Source: Saprospiraceae bacterium (lineage in GTDB: Bacteria > Bacteroidota > Bacteroidia > Chitinophagales > Saprospiraceae). From it: 40,412 nucleotides of DNA. This document shows positions 1 to 9,828 of this stretch, piece after piece. Position 1 is the first letter of the stretch. Each line of letters starts with the position of its first letter. The stretch is from NCBI GenBank assembly GCA_020628145.1, contig JAHDFN010000009.1, positions 1 through 40,412 on the forward strand, written 5' to 3'. Made by a program: the position numbers and the translations under genes. The notes under the pieces were generated by a model, which saw nothing but the letters and a program-made list of their open reading frames with translations, was not told where the DNA came from and searched no databases.

Positions 1-83
1 GAATTGTGAATCTGGTTAAATGTTAATGGCTAAGGAATACAAGGAATATTCTAGAAATACTCCACTTTTCAAGAAAAAAGAAA

Positions 84-109
84 ACCCTTGCCTCTTAGGA
101 GGCAAGGGT
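84..109 (-). terminator. Rho-independent terminator-like hairpin (minus strand)
   Basis: ACCCTTGCCTC-TTAG-GAGGCAAGGGT, 11-bp stem. On the minus strand it is followed by TTTTCTTTTTTC. Confidence 0.75.
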
Positions 110-588
110 CTCTAACCCAAACAAATAAACACAAAAACTACTTTTAAACTGATTACTTTCAAATATAAAGGGTTTCATAGTCATAAGTAGGGGGAAGATG
201 TAAATTCTGTGACTTTTAATTTTGTTGTTTTTTGTTAATAAATCCATATATATGTACATTTTTTAAGATATATAGTGATTGTATAATCTGTGTTTGATTT
301 TGATGTTTTGTTCTTGAATAAGAAGGATTGATGGTTTTAGGGCTTATTCAAATTTGATTTATGATGAGGAGATGAGGATTTTAGGGGATTATTAAACTGA
401 TTAAGGTACTAAAATGTGAACTATACCTATACCTTAGCGTAAAATCATCCTGCAAAACGAAAAGCAGCTTGTGAAATGAACAAAATTTACACATAGTGTC
501 AAATCTGGGTTGGCTTCCAATCTCTTACGATTTGATTTTTGTTAATCCGTATAGTAGTTATCTTTGTAGAAAATTATAGAAATCAGAT

Positions 589-1350
589 ATGATTATACTG
601 TTATCTCCAGCCAAGACTTTGGATTATAATAATGTTGAATATACCTTCCATTCCAAACCAAGACATTTAAAGGATAGTCAGGTTTTAGTGGATGTATTAA
701 AAAAGAAGAAAAGTGCCGAGCTGCAAAAAATGATGAAGGTCAGCGAAAAGATAGCGGATCTGAATGTGGAACGGTATCGGAATTTTTCAATGCCCTTCAA
801 TAAGAAAAATGCCAAACCATCCGTATTGGCCTTCAAAGGAGATGTATATACAGGATTACAGGCCGGCGAAATGACCGATGAAGAATTGGAATTTGCCCAA
901 AAACATGTACGCATCCTTTCCGGGTTATATGGTGTATTGAGACCTATGGATCTGATGCAACCTTATCGCCTTGAAATGGGGACACGATTAAAAACGAATG
1001 CAGGAAAAAATCTTTATGAATTCTGGGATGATAAGATTACAAAAACAATCAACAAGGATCTCAAGAATACAGAAGGAACCGCTATCATTAATCTGGCTTC
1101 CAAAGAATATTTTTCATCTATTAAAACAGATAACCTGAAAGGTGAATTGTACGAAGTGAATTTCAAGGAAGAACGGAACGGTGTATATAAGATCATTTCC
1201 TTCAATGCTAAAAAAGCAAGGGGCATCATGGCCCGTTATATCGTTAGGAATAATATAACGGATCCATCAAAAATCAAAAAATTCAAAGAAGACGGTTATG
1301 TTTTCAATAAGGAATTGTCTTCTGAGAGGAATTGGATTTTTACCCGTTAA
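589..1350 (+). CDS. yaaA: YaaA family (DUF328, peroxide stress) protein
   Basis: N-terminus MIILLSPAKTLDYNN and the family-like segments FKGDVYTGLQA, LSGLYGVLRPMDLMQPYRLEMGT and INLASKEYF. Confidence 0.95.
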   Translation: MIILLSPAKTLDYNNVEYTFHSKPRHLKDSQVLVDVLKKKKSAELQKMMKVSEKIADLNVERYRNFSMPFNKKNAKPSVLAFKGDVYTGLQAGEMTDEELEFAQKHVRILSGLYGVLRPMDLMQPYRLEMGTRLKTNAGKNLYEFWDDKITKTINKDLKNTEGTAIINLASKEYFSSIKTDNLKGELYEVNFKEERNGVYKIISFNAKKARGIMARYIVRNNITDPSKIKKFKEDGYVFNKELSSERNWIFTR

Positions 1351-1359
1351 GTACAAATA

Positions 1360-2817
1360 TTGCCCAACGATCCTTCTAATATGAAGTCGGACGGAATTAA
1401 TCTCCGTTTTGCAGATTTTTTTTGCCTGTTCCTTCTCCTCGGACTGGCAATAATAGTCATATATAAGGCCTTCGTACTAGGGTTTACCCATGATGAAAGT
1501 ATCAGCTACGGTATTTTCAAGTACAACCAAGTCTATTTGGATACGGCCAACCACCATTTATTGAATTCTTATCTGATGGCGGGTTTTGGATGGTTGTTTG
1601 GAAACCATGAATTTCCACTAAGACTTCCGAATGTTCTTTCCTTCTTTTTATATGCCTTCGGATTTTGGATGATTATTAGGAAAAGGAATTCGGATTTTAA
1701 TGCCTTTTTATTAATCGCCATCCTTTTTTTCAATCCGTTTCTGATTGAGATGTTTTCCATTGGCAGGGGCTATGGATTATCTTTAGGTTTCTTGATCATC
1801 AGTTTATATTTTTTAATTAGAAAAAATAGGATTCACCGATCATTAAAAGAATGGAAAGGGGATTTTATCGGAAGCATGGTATTTGCAGCATTGGCCTTGT
1901 CTGCCAACCTTTCCACGATTAATTATTACATCGCTTTGCTGGGGATATATCTACTTTTCTTCCTTCCATTTCTTAAATCGGAAAAAGGTATTTCCAAAAA
2001 GGAAATCCAACAATATTCTGTTCTAATTATATTGTCCCTTGTTCCCTTGACCCTGTCCATGATTAGATTGTTTAAATTGAAAAATTCCAATCAATTATAT
2101 GTAGGGGAAGACCTGGCAGTAGATTCCTTGAATTCGTTGATTTCCCGTTATTTTTATTTTGCAGAATACCCCGATATATTTAAAAGCATATGGATGGTTA
2201 TCATATTCATCGGTTTGGGATTCGCATTGTTTTCATGCTTCAGGATTATTAAAGTGAAACCCGATCTGACTTTGATGAAATCAACATCGGTATTATTATT
2301 GGTGTTGTTGGGATTCTTTTTGGAAAATATGATTTTCGATGCCAAATTCCCTTCCGGCCGAACAGCATTGTATTTTGTTTTACTTTATGGTTTGGTCATT
2401 TATTTCGCTGTTGAAAACTTACCGGAGAATAATTTCCGATGGATAAAAAATGGAATTATTTCCTTGTTTGTTTTTTTCATGGCCATTCATTTTATTTCCC
2501 AGATTAATTTTAATAAAACCGTTATTTGGGATTATGATGCTGATACTAAACATGCGATGTCCTTACTGGAAAAAGAGACCCGTAAATTCCCTGAAAAAAA
2601 ATATTTAAGTAATGATTGGTTGTTCGAACCTGCCATTAATTATTATATACATTCCGATAGGATGAATATATATCCGGTCAGTAGAAAAGGCATCCTTCCG
2701 GAATCGGATTATATTTACGATTTCATAGGAACACCACCTGAAGGATTCGAAATAATGGAACGTTACGAAGTGTCGGGAACATATCTTTTGAGAAAAAAGA
2801 GAGTGCTGGAAGAATAA
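1360..2817 (+). CDS. Polytopic membrane protein, glycosyltransferase-39-like
   Basis: 485 aa with many hydrophobic segments; early THDESISYG acidic motif resembles GT-C enzymes. Start is TTG at 1360 or ATG at 1381. Confidence 0.6.
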   Translation: MPNDPSNMKSDGINLRFADFFCLFLLLGLAIIVIYKAFVLGFTHDESISYGIFKYNQVYLDTANHHLLNSYLMAGFGWLFGNHEFPLRLPNVLSFFLYAFGFWMIIRKRNSDFNAFLLIAILFFNPFLIEMFSIGRGYGLSLGFLIISLYFLIRKNRIHRSLKEWKGDFIGSMVFAALALSANLSTINYYIALLGIYLLFFLPFLKSEKGISKKEIQQYSVLIILSLVPLTLSMIRLFKLKNSNQLYVGEDLAVDSLNSLISRYFYFAEYPDIFKSIWMVIIFIGLGFALFSCFRIIKVKPDLTLMKSTSVLLLVLLGFFLENMIFDAKFPSGRTALYFVLLYGLVIYFAVENLPENNFRWIKNGIISLFVFFMAIHFISQINFNKTVIWDYDADTKHAMSLLEKETRKFPEKKYLSNDWLFEPAINYYIHSDRMNIYPVSRKGILPESDYIYDFIGTPPEGFEIMERYEVSGTYLLRKKRVLEE

Positions 2818-2886
2818 AATCATTTTAAGGATGCTGATAGCTCCTCCAATTCCATTATCTTAACGCATCGTAAATCCTATGAGAGT

Positions 2887-5292
2887 ATGAAAGTGGCCAA
2901 ATTCATAATAGCGTTAATCCTAACCGTTGTTTTCATTTTTTTCCTGAACCGTCCATTACAATTGGGGGAACAAAGCATTCCTCCTATCGGTAAATTGATG
3001 AACCCTTACACCGGTTTCTGGAAGAATGCCGAATCGCTGGAATATCTTCCGAATGAAAATTACGATTTTCCACATCTGAAAGGAAAGGTAACCGTTCATT
3101 ATGATGATAGGAGAGTGCCGCATGTTTTTGCAGAGCATATGGAAGACGCCATTTTCGTACAGGGGTATGTCACCGCTCAGAATAGACTCTTCCAAATGGA
3201 TTTGAGTTCTCGGGCCACTGAAGGACGATTATCTGAAATACTGGGGGAAAGTGTTTTGAAACGTGATATGAGACAAAGGAGGCAGGGGATGGTCTTTGCT
3301 GCCGAAAATGCCTTGAAGGAATGGGAAAAACACGAATACGGTTGGGGATTGCTCCAATCCTATTGTGATGGAGTGAATGCATATATTTCTTCTTTGGATC
3401 AAGGCAGCACACCATTGGAATATAAATTGATTGGCACTTCACCGGATACTTGGACACCCAAAAAAACCGCTTTGTTTGTCAAGGCAATGGCCGCTTCCTT
3501 GGCCAGTCGTCATCATGATATAGAAGCCACCAATACATTGAAAAGATTCAAAAGGGATACATTCGATTTTCTTTTTCCCGAATACTTCGATGCACAGACA
3601 CCTATTATTCCCAAAAGTAAAAAATGGACTTTCGCACCGCAGCCCGTTCCCGATGACAATGTCGATAATGATGTCTTGGAATATTTCGATTATAAGGTCT
3701 ATGACCGATCGCCGGTAGGAATAGGGAGTAACAATTGGGCCGTTTCCGGTTCCCGGACCAAATCGGGAAATCCCATCCAATGTGGTGATCCTCATTTGGA
3801 TTTGTCACTGCCTTCCATTTGGTATGAAATGCAAATCCATACTCCTGAAATGAATACCTATGGTGTGACCCTTCCGGGAATTCCATTTGTCGTTATCGGA
3901 TTCAATGAAAATATTGCATGGTCGCAAACCAATGTCGGACACGACATTACCGATTTCTATCGGATAAAATGGAAGGATGCTTCCAAAATGGAATACCTGT
4001 ATGATGGAGAATATAAACCCGTGGATATCAAAGTCGAGGAATTCGAAGTAAAGGGAAAAGGCACCCATGTCGATACCGTAAGATATACGGTTTGGGGACC
4101 GGTCATGTATGATTCCAAAACGAGTATGGATAAGGATTTGGCCATCAGGTGGCTGGGCCACGATGGTTCGGATAAGAATGAATTGACCACTTTTTATGAA
4201 TTGAATAAGGCCAAGGATTTCGACGGTTTTCATAAGGCGATTACACCTTATAACGTGCCGGCTCAGAATTTTGCATTCGCATCAAAGGATGGGGATATTG
4301 CCTTGAGGGTCATGGGCCGCTTCCCCTTAAAGGAAAAACAACAAGGTCGGTTTATACGGGATGGCAGTTTGTCTTCTTCCGGCTGGAAGGGGTATATCCC
4401 GAAAGAACATAATCCGATGGTCAAGAATCCTCCGAGGGGATATGTTTCTTCTGCGAATCAACATTCTACCGGTAAGGATTATCCTTATTATTATACTAGG
4501 GAATATTATGAGTTGTTCAGAGGGCGGACGGCCAACCGCTTACTGGCAAAAAATAATAAGGTAACGCCCCAGGATATGATGACGATGCAGAATAGTGCTT
4601 TTGATATGAAGGCTGAAGAAGCCCTGCCCTTGCTCCTTACCCATTTGGACAGTGCCCAAATCCGCAACAACCGGGAAATCATTTCCCTGTTGGAATCATG
4701 GGATTATGTTTTCGATGCCAAGACAAAAGCAGGTACCTTTTTCCAAGAATGGTGGCGACATACTTATTGGAATATTTGGGATGAGATGAACCAAAAGGAA
4801 GTGACTTTCATGACACCTACTTCCCTTCGTACCATAGAATTGATGCGGGATGTTCCTTACAGTATCTTCTTCGATGATAGGAATACCAAGGACAAGGAAG
4901 ACATTAAGAACATCGTCACCCGTTCCTTTATGGAAACCAAGGAGGAATTAGGCGATGATATTCCCGAATGGACAAAACATCAAGGTTCTACCATTACCCA
5001 TTTGGCTCAATTGGCTCCTTTTTCCAGAACGAACCTGGGAATGGGTGGGGCCCATTCCACATTGAATGCCATGACACCTCGTACCGGACCCTCCTGGCGA
5101 CAGATAGTGGAATTGGGAGACGAAGTGAAAGCATGGGTTTCCTATCCCGGAGGTCAGTCCGGTAATCCCGGCTCTCCCCATTATGATGATTTTATCGAAA
5201 CTTGGGCCGAGGGAAAATATTATGATGCCTTGTTCATGAAAAATGAATCGGATTATGATAGGATGATGGTAGCCAAACAGGTTTTCGAATAA
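2887..5292 (+). CDS. Penicillin acylase family protein (Ntn hydrolase, S45)
   Basis: 801 aa. GIGSNNWAVSGSRTKSGNPIQCGDPHLDLSLPSIWYE matches the autocleavage and catalytic Ser region of S45 acylases. Confidence 0.93.
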   Translation: MKVAKFIIALILTVVFIFFLNRPLQLGEQSIPPIGKLMNPYTGFWKNAESLEYLPNENYDFPHLKGKVTVHYDDRRVPHVFAEHMEDAIFVQGYVTAQNRLFQMDLSSRATEGRLSEILGESVLKRDMRQRRQGMVFAAENALKEWEKHEYGWGLLQSYCDGVNAYISSLDQGSTPLEYKLIGTSPDTWTPKKTALFVKAMAASLASRHHDIEATNTLKRFKRDTFDFLFPEYFDAQTPIIPKSKKWTFAPQPVPDDNVDNDVLEYFDYKVYDRSPVGIGSNNWAVSGSRTKSGNPIQCGDPHLDLSLPSIWYEMQIHTPEMNTYGVTLPGIPFVVIGFNENIAWSQTNVGHDITDFYRIKWKDASKMEYLYDGEYKPVDIKVEEFEVKGKGTHVDTVRYTVWGPVMYDSKTSMDKDLAIRWLGHDGSDKNELTTFYELNKAKDFDGFHKAITPYNVPAQNFAFASKDGDIALRVMGRFPLKEKQQGRFIRDGSLSSSGWKGYIPKEHNPMVKNPPRGYVSSANQHSTGKDYPYYYTREYYELFRGRTANRLLAKNNKVTPQDMMTMQNSAFDMKAEEALPLLLTHLDSAQIRNNREIISLLESWDYVFDAKTKAGTFFQEWWRHTYWNIWDEMNQKEVTFMTPTSLRTIELMRDVPYSIFFDDRNTKDKEDIKNIVTRSFMETKEELGDDIPEWTKHQGSTITHLAQLAPFSRTNLGMGGAHSTLNAMTPRTGPSWRQIVELGDEVKAWVSYPGGQSGNPGSPHYDDFIETWAEGKYYDALFMKNESDYDRMMVAKQVFE

Positions 5293-5398
5293 TCTGATTC
5301 CAAGTCGATGAACATCTGAATTAAAGTATTTTCATTAATTTGCGTACTCATGAGGTTGAGTTTTTTTGTATTAAATTTATAGATGATAATCACCCCAA

Positions 5399-6463
5399 TC
5401 AGAATAAATCTTCTATCTTATTTTTTTGAATGGATTGCCATCCCATGATACAGAACATCTGGGCGGCCTTATCCAAATGGGCGAATCGTTTATCTGTAGT
5501 TAGGCCCTTATTATATCTATAATAGATTTGTTGGCAGATGACCGCTATTTTGAATAATCCATACACATAATAAAAAACCAGATTATTGATAGACCGTCCA
5601 CTTTTTCGGGCGTACATTTCCACTAGTTCTGTCCGTTTAGGATTTCCTTCCAATGCAGTAGGGGAGGGCCATCCTTTTAAAATAAAATCACTATCCGTGG
5701 AAACACTCCAATAGGCAATGGATGTACCTAAATCCATTAAAGGATCTCCAAGCGTACACATTTCCCAATCCAATACGGCATTCACTTCCTCCCAATTTTC
5801 ATCCTTGAAGACGATATTGTCATATTTGTAATCATTATGGATGAGCGAGGCATCATAAGAACGGGGTTGGTTATCTTCCATCCACTTCATGATTTTCAGC
5901 GCTTCGGGAACTTCCATTGTAGCGGCTTTGAGATATTGTTTTCCCCAGTTGGTCACCTGTCGCTCTACATATCCGTTGGGCTTACCCAAGTCTCCTAATC
6001 CTACGGCTTCAAAATCTACCTGGTGGAGTTCTATAAAGGTATCCAGCCATCGGTTGGAGATCTTTTGAAAATCATCCGGACTTACATTCCTTTTTATACA
6101 TTCTCCGTAGGTAAGGATGATGCCGTTTTTCTTTTCCATGATATAAAAAGGAGCTCCTAGTATGTCTTTATTTTCAGTATAAGCCAATGCTTTCGGTGCT
6201 TTAGGAAATGATTTATACAATCGGGAAAGGATTTTATATTCTCTTCCCATATCATGTCCTCGTTTTACCGCACCGAAAGGTGGTCTTCTCAGCACCCATT
6301 CATTTTGTCCTATTTTTAATAAATAAGTAAGATTTGAGAATCCATTTGAAAATTGACGGATTTCCATATCCTGCATGGAAGAATCTATTAGATTTTCAGA
6401 CTTTAGAAAATTCAATAACGGTTCTATTTTTAACTCTTCTCCTTTTCTGACTTTTTGATGCAT
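5399..6463 (-). CDS. Phosphotransferase family protein (APH/ACAD10-like)
   Basis: 354 aa. Contains SLIHNDYKYDNIVF and AVLDWEMCTLGDPLMDLG, the catalytic and metal-binding loops of the APH fold. Confidence 0.92.
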   Translation of the reverse strand: MHQKVRKGEELKIEPLLNFLKSENLIDSSMQDMEIRQFSNGFSNLTYLLKIGQNEWVLRRPPFGAVKRGHDMGREYKILSRLYKSFPKAPKALAYTENKDILGAPFYIMEKKNGIILTYGECIKRNVSPDDFQKISNRWLDTFIELHQVDFEAVGLGDLGKPNGYVERQVTNWGKQYLKAATMEVPEALKIMKWMEDNQPRSYDASLIHNDYKYDNIVFKDENWEEVNAVLDWEMCTLGDPLMDLGTSIAYWSVSTDSDFILKGWPSPTALEGNPKRTELVEMYARKSGRSINNLVFYYVYGLFKIAVICQQIYYRYNKGLTTDKRFAHLDKAAQMFCIMGWQSIQKNKIEDLF

Positions 6464-6542
6464 CTAATTGATTTATACACGAATTAAATATTTTAAAAGT
6501 AATTACCGTGGCATGGAATTTGAAACTTATGGATAAATATAA

Positions 6543-6707
6543 TAGATGTTATCACGAAAAATTGATTATAGCCAACCGGTTCTTTTGAAAATATGCCTGC
6601 GTTATTCCTCTCAACCGTAGCTATGGCTACGCTTTTCGACGAATGCCTTGCCTATTTCCAAAATTCCTCATTTGCCTTACATAAAAAACATTTCGTGATA
6701 ACATCTA
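6543..6707. mobile_element. MITE-like foldback element with terminal inverted repeats
   Basis: TAGATGTTATCACGAAA (6543-6559) and its perfect inverse TTTCGTGATAACATCTA (6691-6707). Central CGTAGC-TATG-GCTACG palindrome. No ORF inside. Confidence 0.55.
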
Positions 6708-6795
6708 ATCGAAGGGATTTATTTCCTACGGATTCAAATTGATAAGAGAAGGACTATTCCTTATAAAATCATTAGAATAGATTCTGAATAAAAAT

Positions 6796-6827
6796 AAAAA
6801 AGGGTTGCCGAACGGCAACCCTTTTTT
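6796..6827 (-). terminator. Rho-independent terminator of the DUF1761 gene
   Basis: AAAAAAGGGTTGCCG-AA-CGGCAACCCTTTTTT, perfect stem with A/T tracts, just past the stop of the minus-strand gene. Confidence 0.92.
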
Positions 6828-6828
6828 A

Positions 6829-7329
6829 TTATGCGAATTGGCAAATGACTCCTGACATGAGAGTAGCACATAAAATCCAATACCCACAATTGATTAGGAG
6901 ATATTTCCAATTTTTTCTTTCAAAAAGTCCATTAGTTATAATTATTGGGACAGCGAAGAATATGCCTGCAATGGCTCCATGTACAGCACCATGTCCGAAA
7001 GTTCGATGCCGGTCGCCGTATTCCTGCATCAGGTTCATAAACTGTTGATGAATGGCAGACCCTTCCGTTGCAAATTCCGGATGGCTGGCAAATAACTGCA
7101 CCACACCGAATTGATGGATACTCAATTGCATCAGGGTAAAGGCCAACATGATGCTGAGAATAAATGATAATCCGAAAATAACCGGCATATTCCCACTTTG
7201 CATTTTTTCCGGGGTCATTCCGGCATGTTTGGCCCAAGCAGCACCGAACACTTTTTCATGATACCAGACAAAACCGAGAAGTAAAGGGATAAAGGCCGTA
7301 GCGGCAACGATAATAAAATTAAATTCCAT
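6829..7329 (-). CDS. DUF1761 domain-containing membrane protein
   Basis: 166 aa, four hydrophobic segments; FVWYHEKVFGAAWAKHAGMTPEKM is typical of the DUF1761 family. Confidence 0.8.
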   Translation of the reverse strand: MEFNFIIVAATAFIPLLLGFVWYHEKVFGAAWAKHAGMTPEKMQSGNMPVIFGLSFILSIMLAFTLMQLSIHQFGVVQLFASHPEFATEGSAIHQQFMNLMQEYGDRHRTFGHGAVHGAIAGIFFAVPIIITNGLFERKNWKYLLINCGYWILCATLMSGVICQFA

Positions 7330-7444
7330 TGTAATTCATTTTTTGTTTCTCCAATATTAGTGAAAATATTTAAATCATTTCAATGGAAGAAAAAAAGCCT
7401 TCCGGATTTAACATAAAGCTTTTTTATGAAGTTGTTAAAATCAC

Positions 7445-9136
7445 TTATTCAAAGACGGTTATCTTTTCCCTATGTCTTATTCCTCCGGATTCGAATTCGA
7501 TAAAATAAATTCCGGACGCCAATTCAGGCATTTGAAATGAAATTTGATTTTCGGGATTTTCCAGGATTTGCCTGTCCATGATTTTTCCGGATATATCGTA
7601 TATGCATAGCGTTAAATCGTCGGATAAATCACCATCGCTTTGGAAGAATATGGGGTTGCCTGTTTTTACCGGATTGGGAGAAATCGTTATTGTCGTTTTT
7701 TTACCGATTTCCAAAGAAACCACATTGGAATATTCATACGAGCCATCCAAGTCCACCATTTTCAAGCGATAATAGGAAGTACCTTGAAGCGGTTCCCTGT
7801 CCGTATGGAAATATAATGAACGCTCGGAAGAATTCCCCTTGGCTGCTTGTCGGGCCAATATCTTGAAATCAATCCCATCCGTACTTCTTTCCAAAATGAA
7901 CTCCTTGCTGTTTTCTTCCGTTTCCGTTCTCCATGAAATCAATCCCATTCCGTTTTCGATTGCCTGGGCCTTGAACTCTATCAGTTCTACCGGTAAGGAA
8001 AAATTGGTTCTTAATACATAAAGCCCTGTAAAATCATCGGAAACCAGAATATGGCCGGAAGGCAAAAAAGGATAAACACCCCAAGCCCCTCTATCCGTTC
8101 CATTGTAGGATGAATTAGGCACCATATCATAATAAGCGGCGATAGCCGGATTGGCCGGATCGGAAATATCCCAGACCTGAACACCATCTTCATAATAGGA
8201 AACGAAGCAATAATTACCCCGGATAAGCGGATTATGGGCAATATTATTCGTATGTGTAGGGGCCAATAATGGGTAAATCATACTTGAAGCTGTCGTCATA
8301 TTCCCATTGGAAACATCACTCACATCCGCGATATATAAAGGAACACTTGAAGTTTCGGTAGCATACACAACATAATTCCCATCATCGGTCATCCATGAAC
8401 TATGGTTATATCCTCCGGTATTGATATCTGCCAGATAGGATGGAGCCGTAGGGGTAGTGAAATCAATGGCGAACATCCCACCGGAACCATCACCGCCGCT
8501 TTCGCTATTACAATATGCGATATTATTCCTGACATATAAATCATGGACGTATCCGCCCATGCCGGTCGCCAAACTTACACTGGCCAATAATGTGGGAGCA
8601 GCGGGGTTGGCCAAACTATACACTATTATCCCGTCTCCTTGGGTATTCGATCCTGCAACGTAAAGACGGGCATTGTCTTCATCAATGAAAATATTATGTG
8701 CCCGTCCGAAATGGGTTTCCAATGTACCGAGATTTGAAATATTGCCGGAAGGCAATGCACTCATATCGAAAATCCAAAGACCTTCGTTATCGGAAGTTTG
8801 ATTACTGTCATGTACCACATAGACATAGTTCCCATAGGATTTGACATCCCTCCAAATGGAACGACCTGTCCCGGTAAAGGTCTGTTTCAGGGTAGGGGAG
8901 GAAGGTGTCGTCAGATCAATGAAATGCACTTCTTCCGGTGAGCAGATAATGGCATATTCGTTACCTGCCTGATCTACGTATCCCCAAACTTCGTTATAGC
9001 AGACAACACCGCCGTAAACACAGGCGGATGTACTTTCATCCCATGTACCAATAAGGGTCATGTTGAGGGATGCTTGCGAAGTAATCAAGAGAGGAAACAA
9101 TATTAAAATGACGCAATAAAGTATTCTTATTGTCAT
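7445..9136 (-). CDS. Choice-of-anchor B/LVIVD-repeat protein with T9SS type A sorting domain
   Basis: 563 aa, signal peptide. Repeats such as VHFIDLTTPSSPTL, VWDISDPANPAIAAYY. C-terminus ISPNPVKTGNP...GIYFIEFESGGIRHREKITVFE. Confidence 0.88.
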   Translation of the reverse strand: MTIRILYCVILILFPLLITSQASLNMTLIGTWDESTSACVYGGVVCYNEVWGYVDQAGNEYAIICSPEEVHFIDLTTPSSPTLKQTFTGTGRSIWRDVKSYGNYVYVVHDSNQTSDNEGLWIFDMSALPSGNISNLGTLETHFGRAHNIFIDEDNARLYVAGSNTQGDGIIVYSLANPAAPTLLASVSLATGMGGYVHDLYVRNNIAYCNSESGGDGSGGMFAIDFTTPTAPSYLADINTGGYNHSSWMTDDGNYVVYATETSSVPLYIADVSDVSNGNMTTASSMIYPLLAPTHTNNIAHNPLIRGNYCFVSYYEDGVQVWDISDPANPAIAAYYDMVPNSSYNGTDRGAWGVYPFLPSGHILVSDDFTGLYVLRTNFSLPVELIEFKAQAIENGMGLISWRTETEENSKEFILERSTDGIDFKILARQAAKGNSSERSLYFHTDREPLQGTSYYRLKMVDLDGSYEYSNVVSLEIGKKTTITISPNPVKTGNPIFFQSDGDLSDDLTLCIYDISGKIMDRQILENPENQISFQMPELASGIYFIEFESGGIRHREKITVFE

Positions 9137-9242
9137 TGCCTAAGTGGTTTTGATTTGGTGATTGGTTGGATGGGGCTGCATATATAATGCTTTTTCGTCG
9201 ATATTGTTAATTCGGAAATCAGGAATTTTTCTGGGGAGTTTA

Positions 9243-9779
9243 TTACTTCCTCGTCTTCTTTTTCGATTTCTTAGAAGACGAGGATTCTTCTTCCCCATCG
9301 GACTCGAATACTTCAATATAGGTTTCTTCCTTGATACTTTCAAAGCGGTTTTTTGCTCTAAGCATCCGACGGATGGCCAAAGCATCGGCTTCCTTTAGTT
9401 TTTTCCCTAAATCGGTGTTGAAGAATTGGGTCAGTTCTTCCAATTCTTCTTTTGAAAAATTCTCTATATATATATTATAGATATCAGAAGTCATTTCCGA
9501 ACCATGTTCATGGAATCTGCCCATACTTAGGTTAATCACCTGGTGTACCTTTTCATTGACTTCGTCAAAAGGCATATCCTTGGGTTCCTTAATCGTAAAA
9601 TCCGAAAGAATAAGATTGAGATAATGATCCGGATTGGCTATGTTGTTGATGACCATCTTATATTTCTCTTGTAATGAATCCGGAAGGTTTCCTTCTATGG
9701 TCACTTCGATTTCATCTTGTGAGAAAACGGTCAGGGGTAATATCAACAATGTACTGATTAAAAAAAAGATTCGTAACAT
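9243..9779 (-). CDS. DUF2059-like exported protein
   Basis: 178 aa, signal peptide. ENFSKEELEELTQFFNTDLGKKL resembles the DUF2059 helix. Lys-rich tail. Confidence 0.55.
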   Translation of the reverse strand: MLRIFFLISTLLILPLTVFSQDEIEVTIEGNLPDSLQEKYKMVINNIANPDHYLNLILSDFTIKEPKDMPFDEVNEKVHQVINLSMGRFHEHGSEMTSDIYNIYIENFSKEELEELTQFFNTDLGKKLKEADALAIRRMLRAKNRFESIKEETYIEVFESDGEEESSSSKKSKKKTRK

Positions 9780-9828
9780 GATTAAAATAATGATTTCTAT
9801 ATACTAATGAAAATCGGTGATTCGGATT

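Noticed and set aside
3170-4233. Several overlapping minus-strand ORFs (95-142 aa) antisense to the penicillin acylase
   Set aside because: Shadow ORFs of a strong coding frame; compositions are not protein-like and no RBS or domain is visible.
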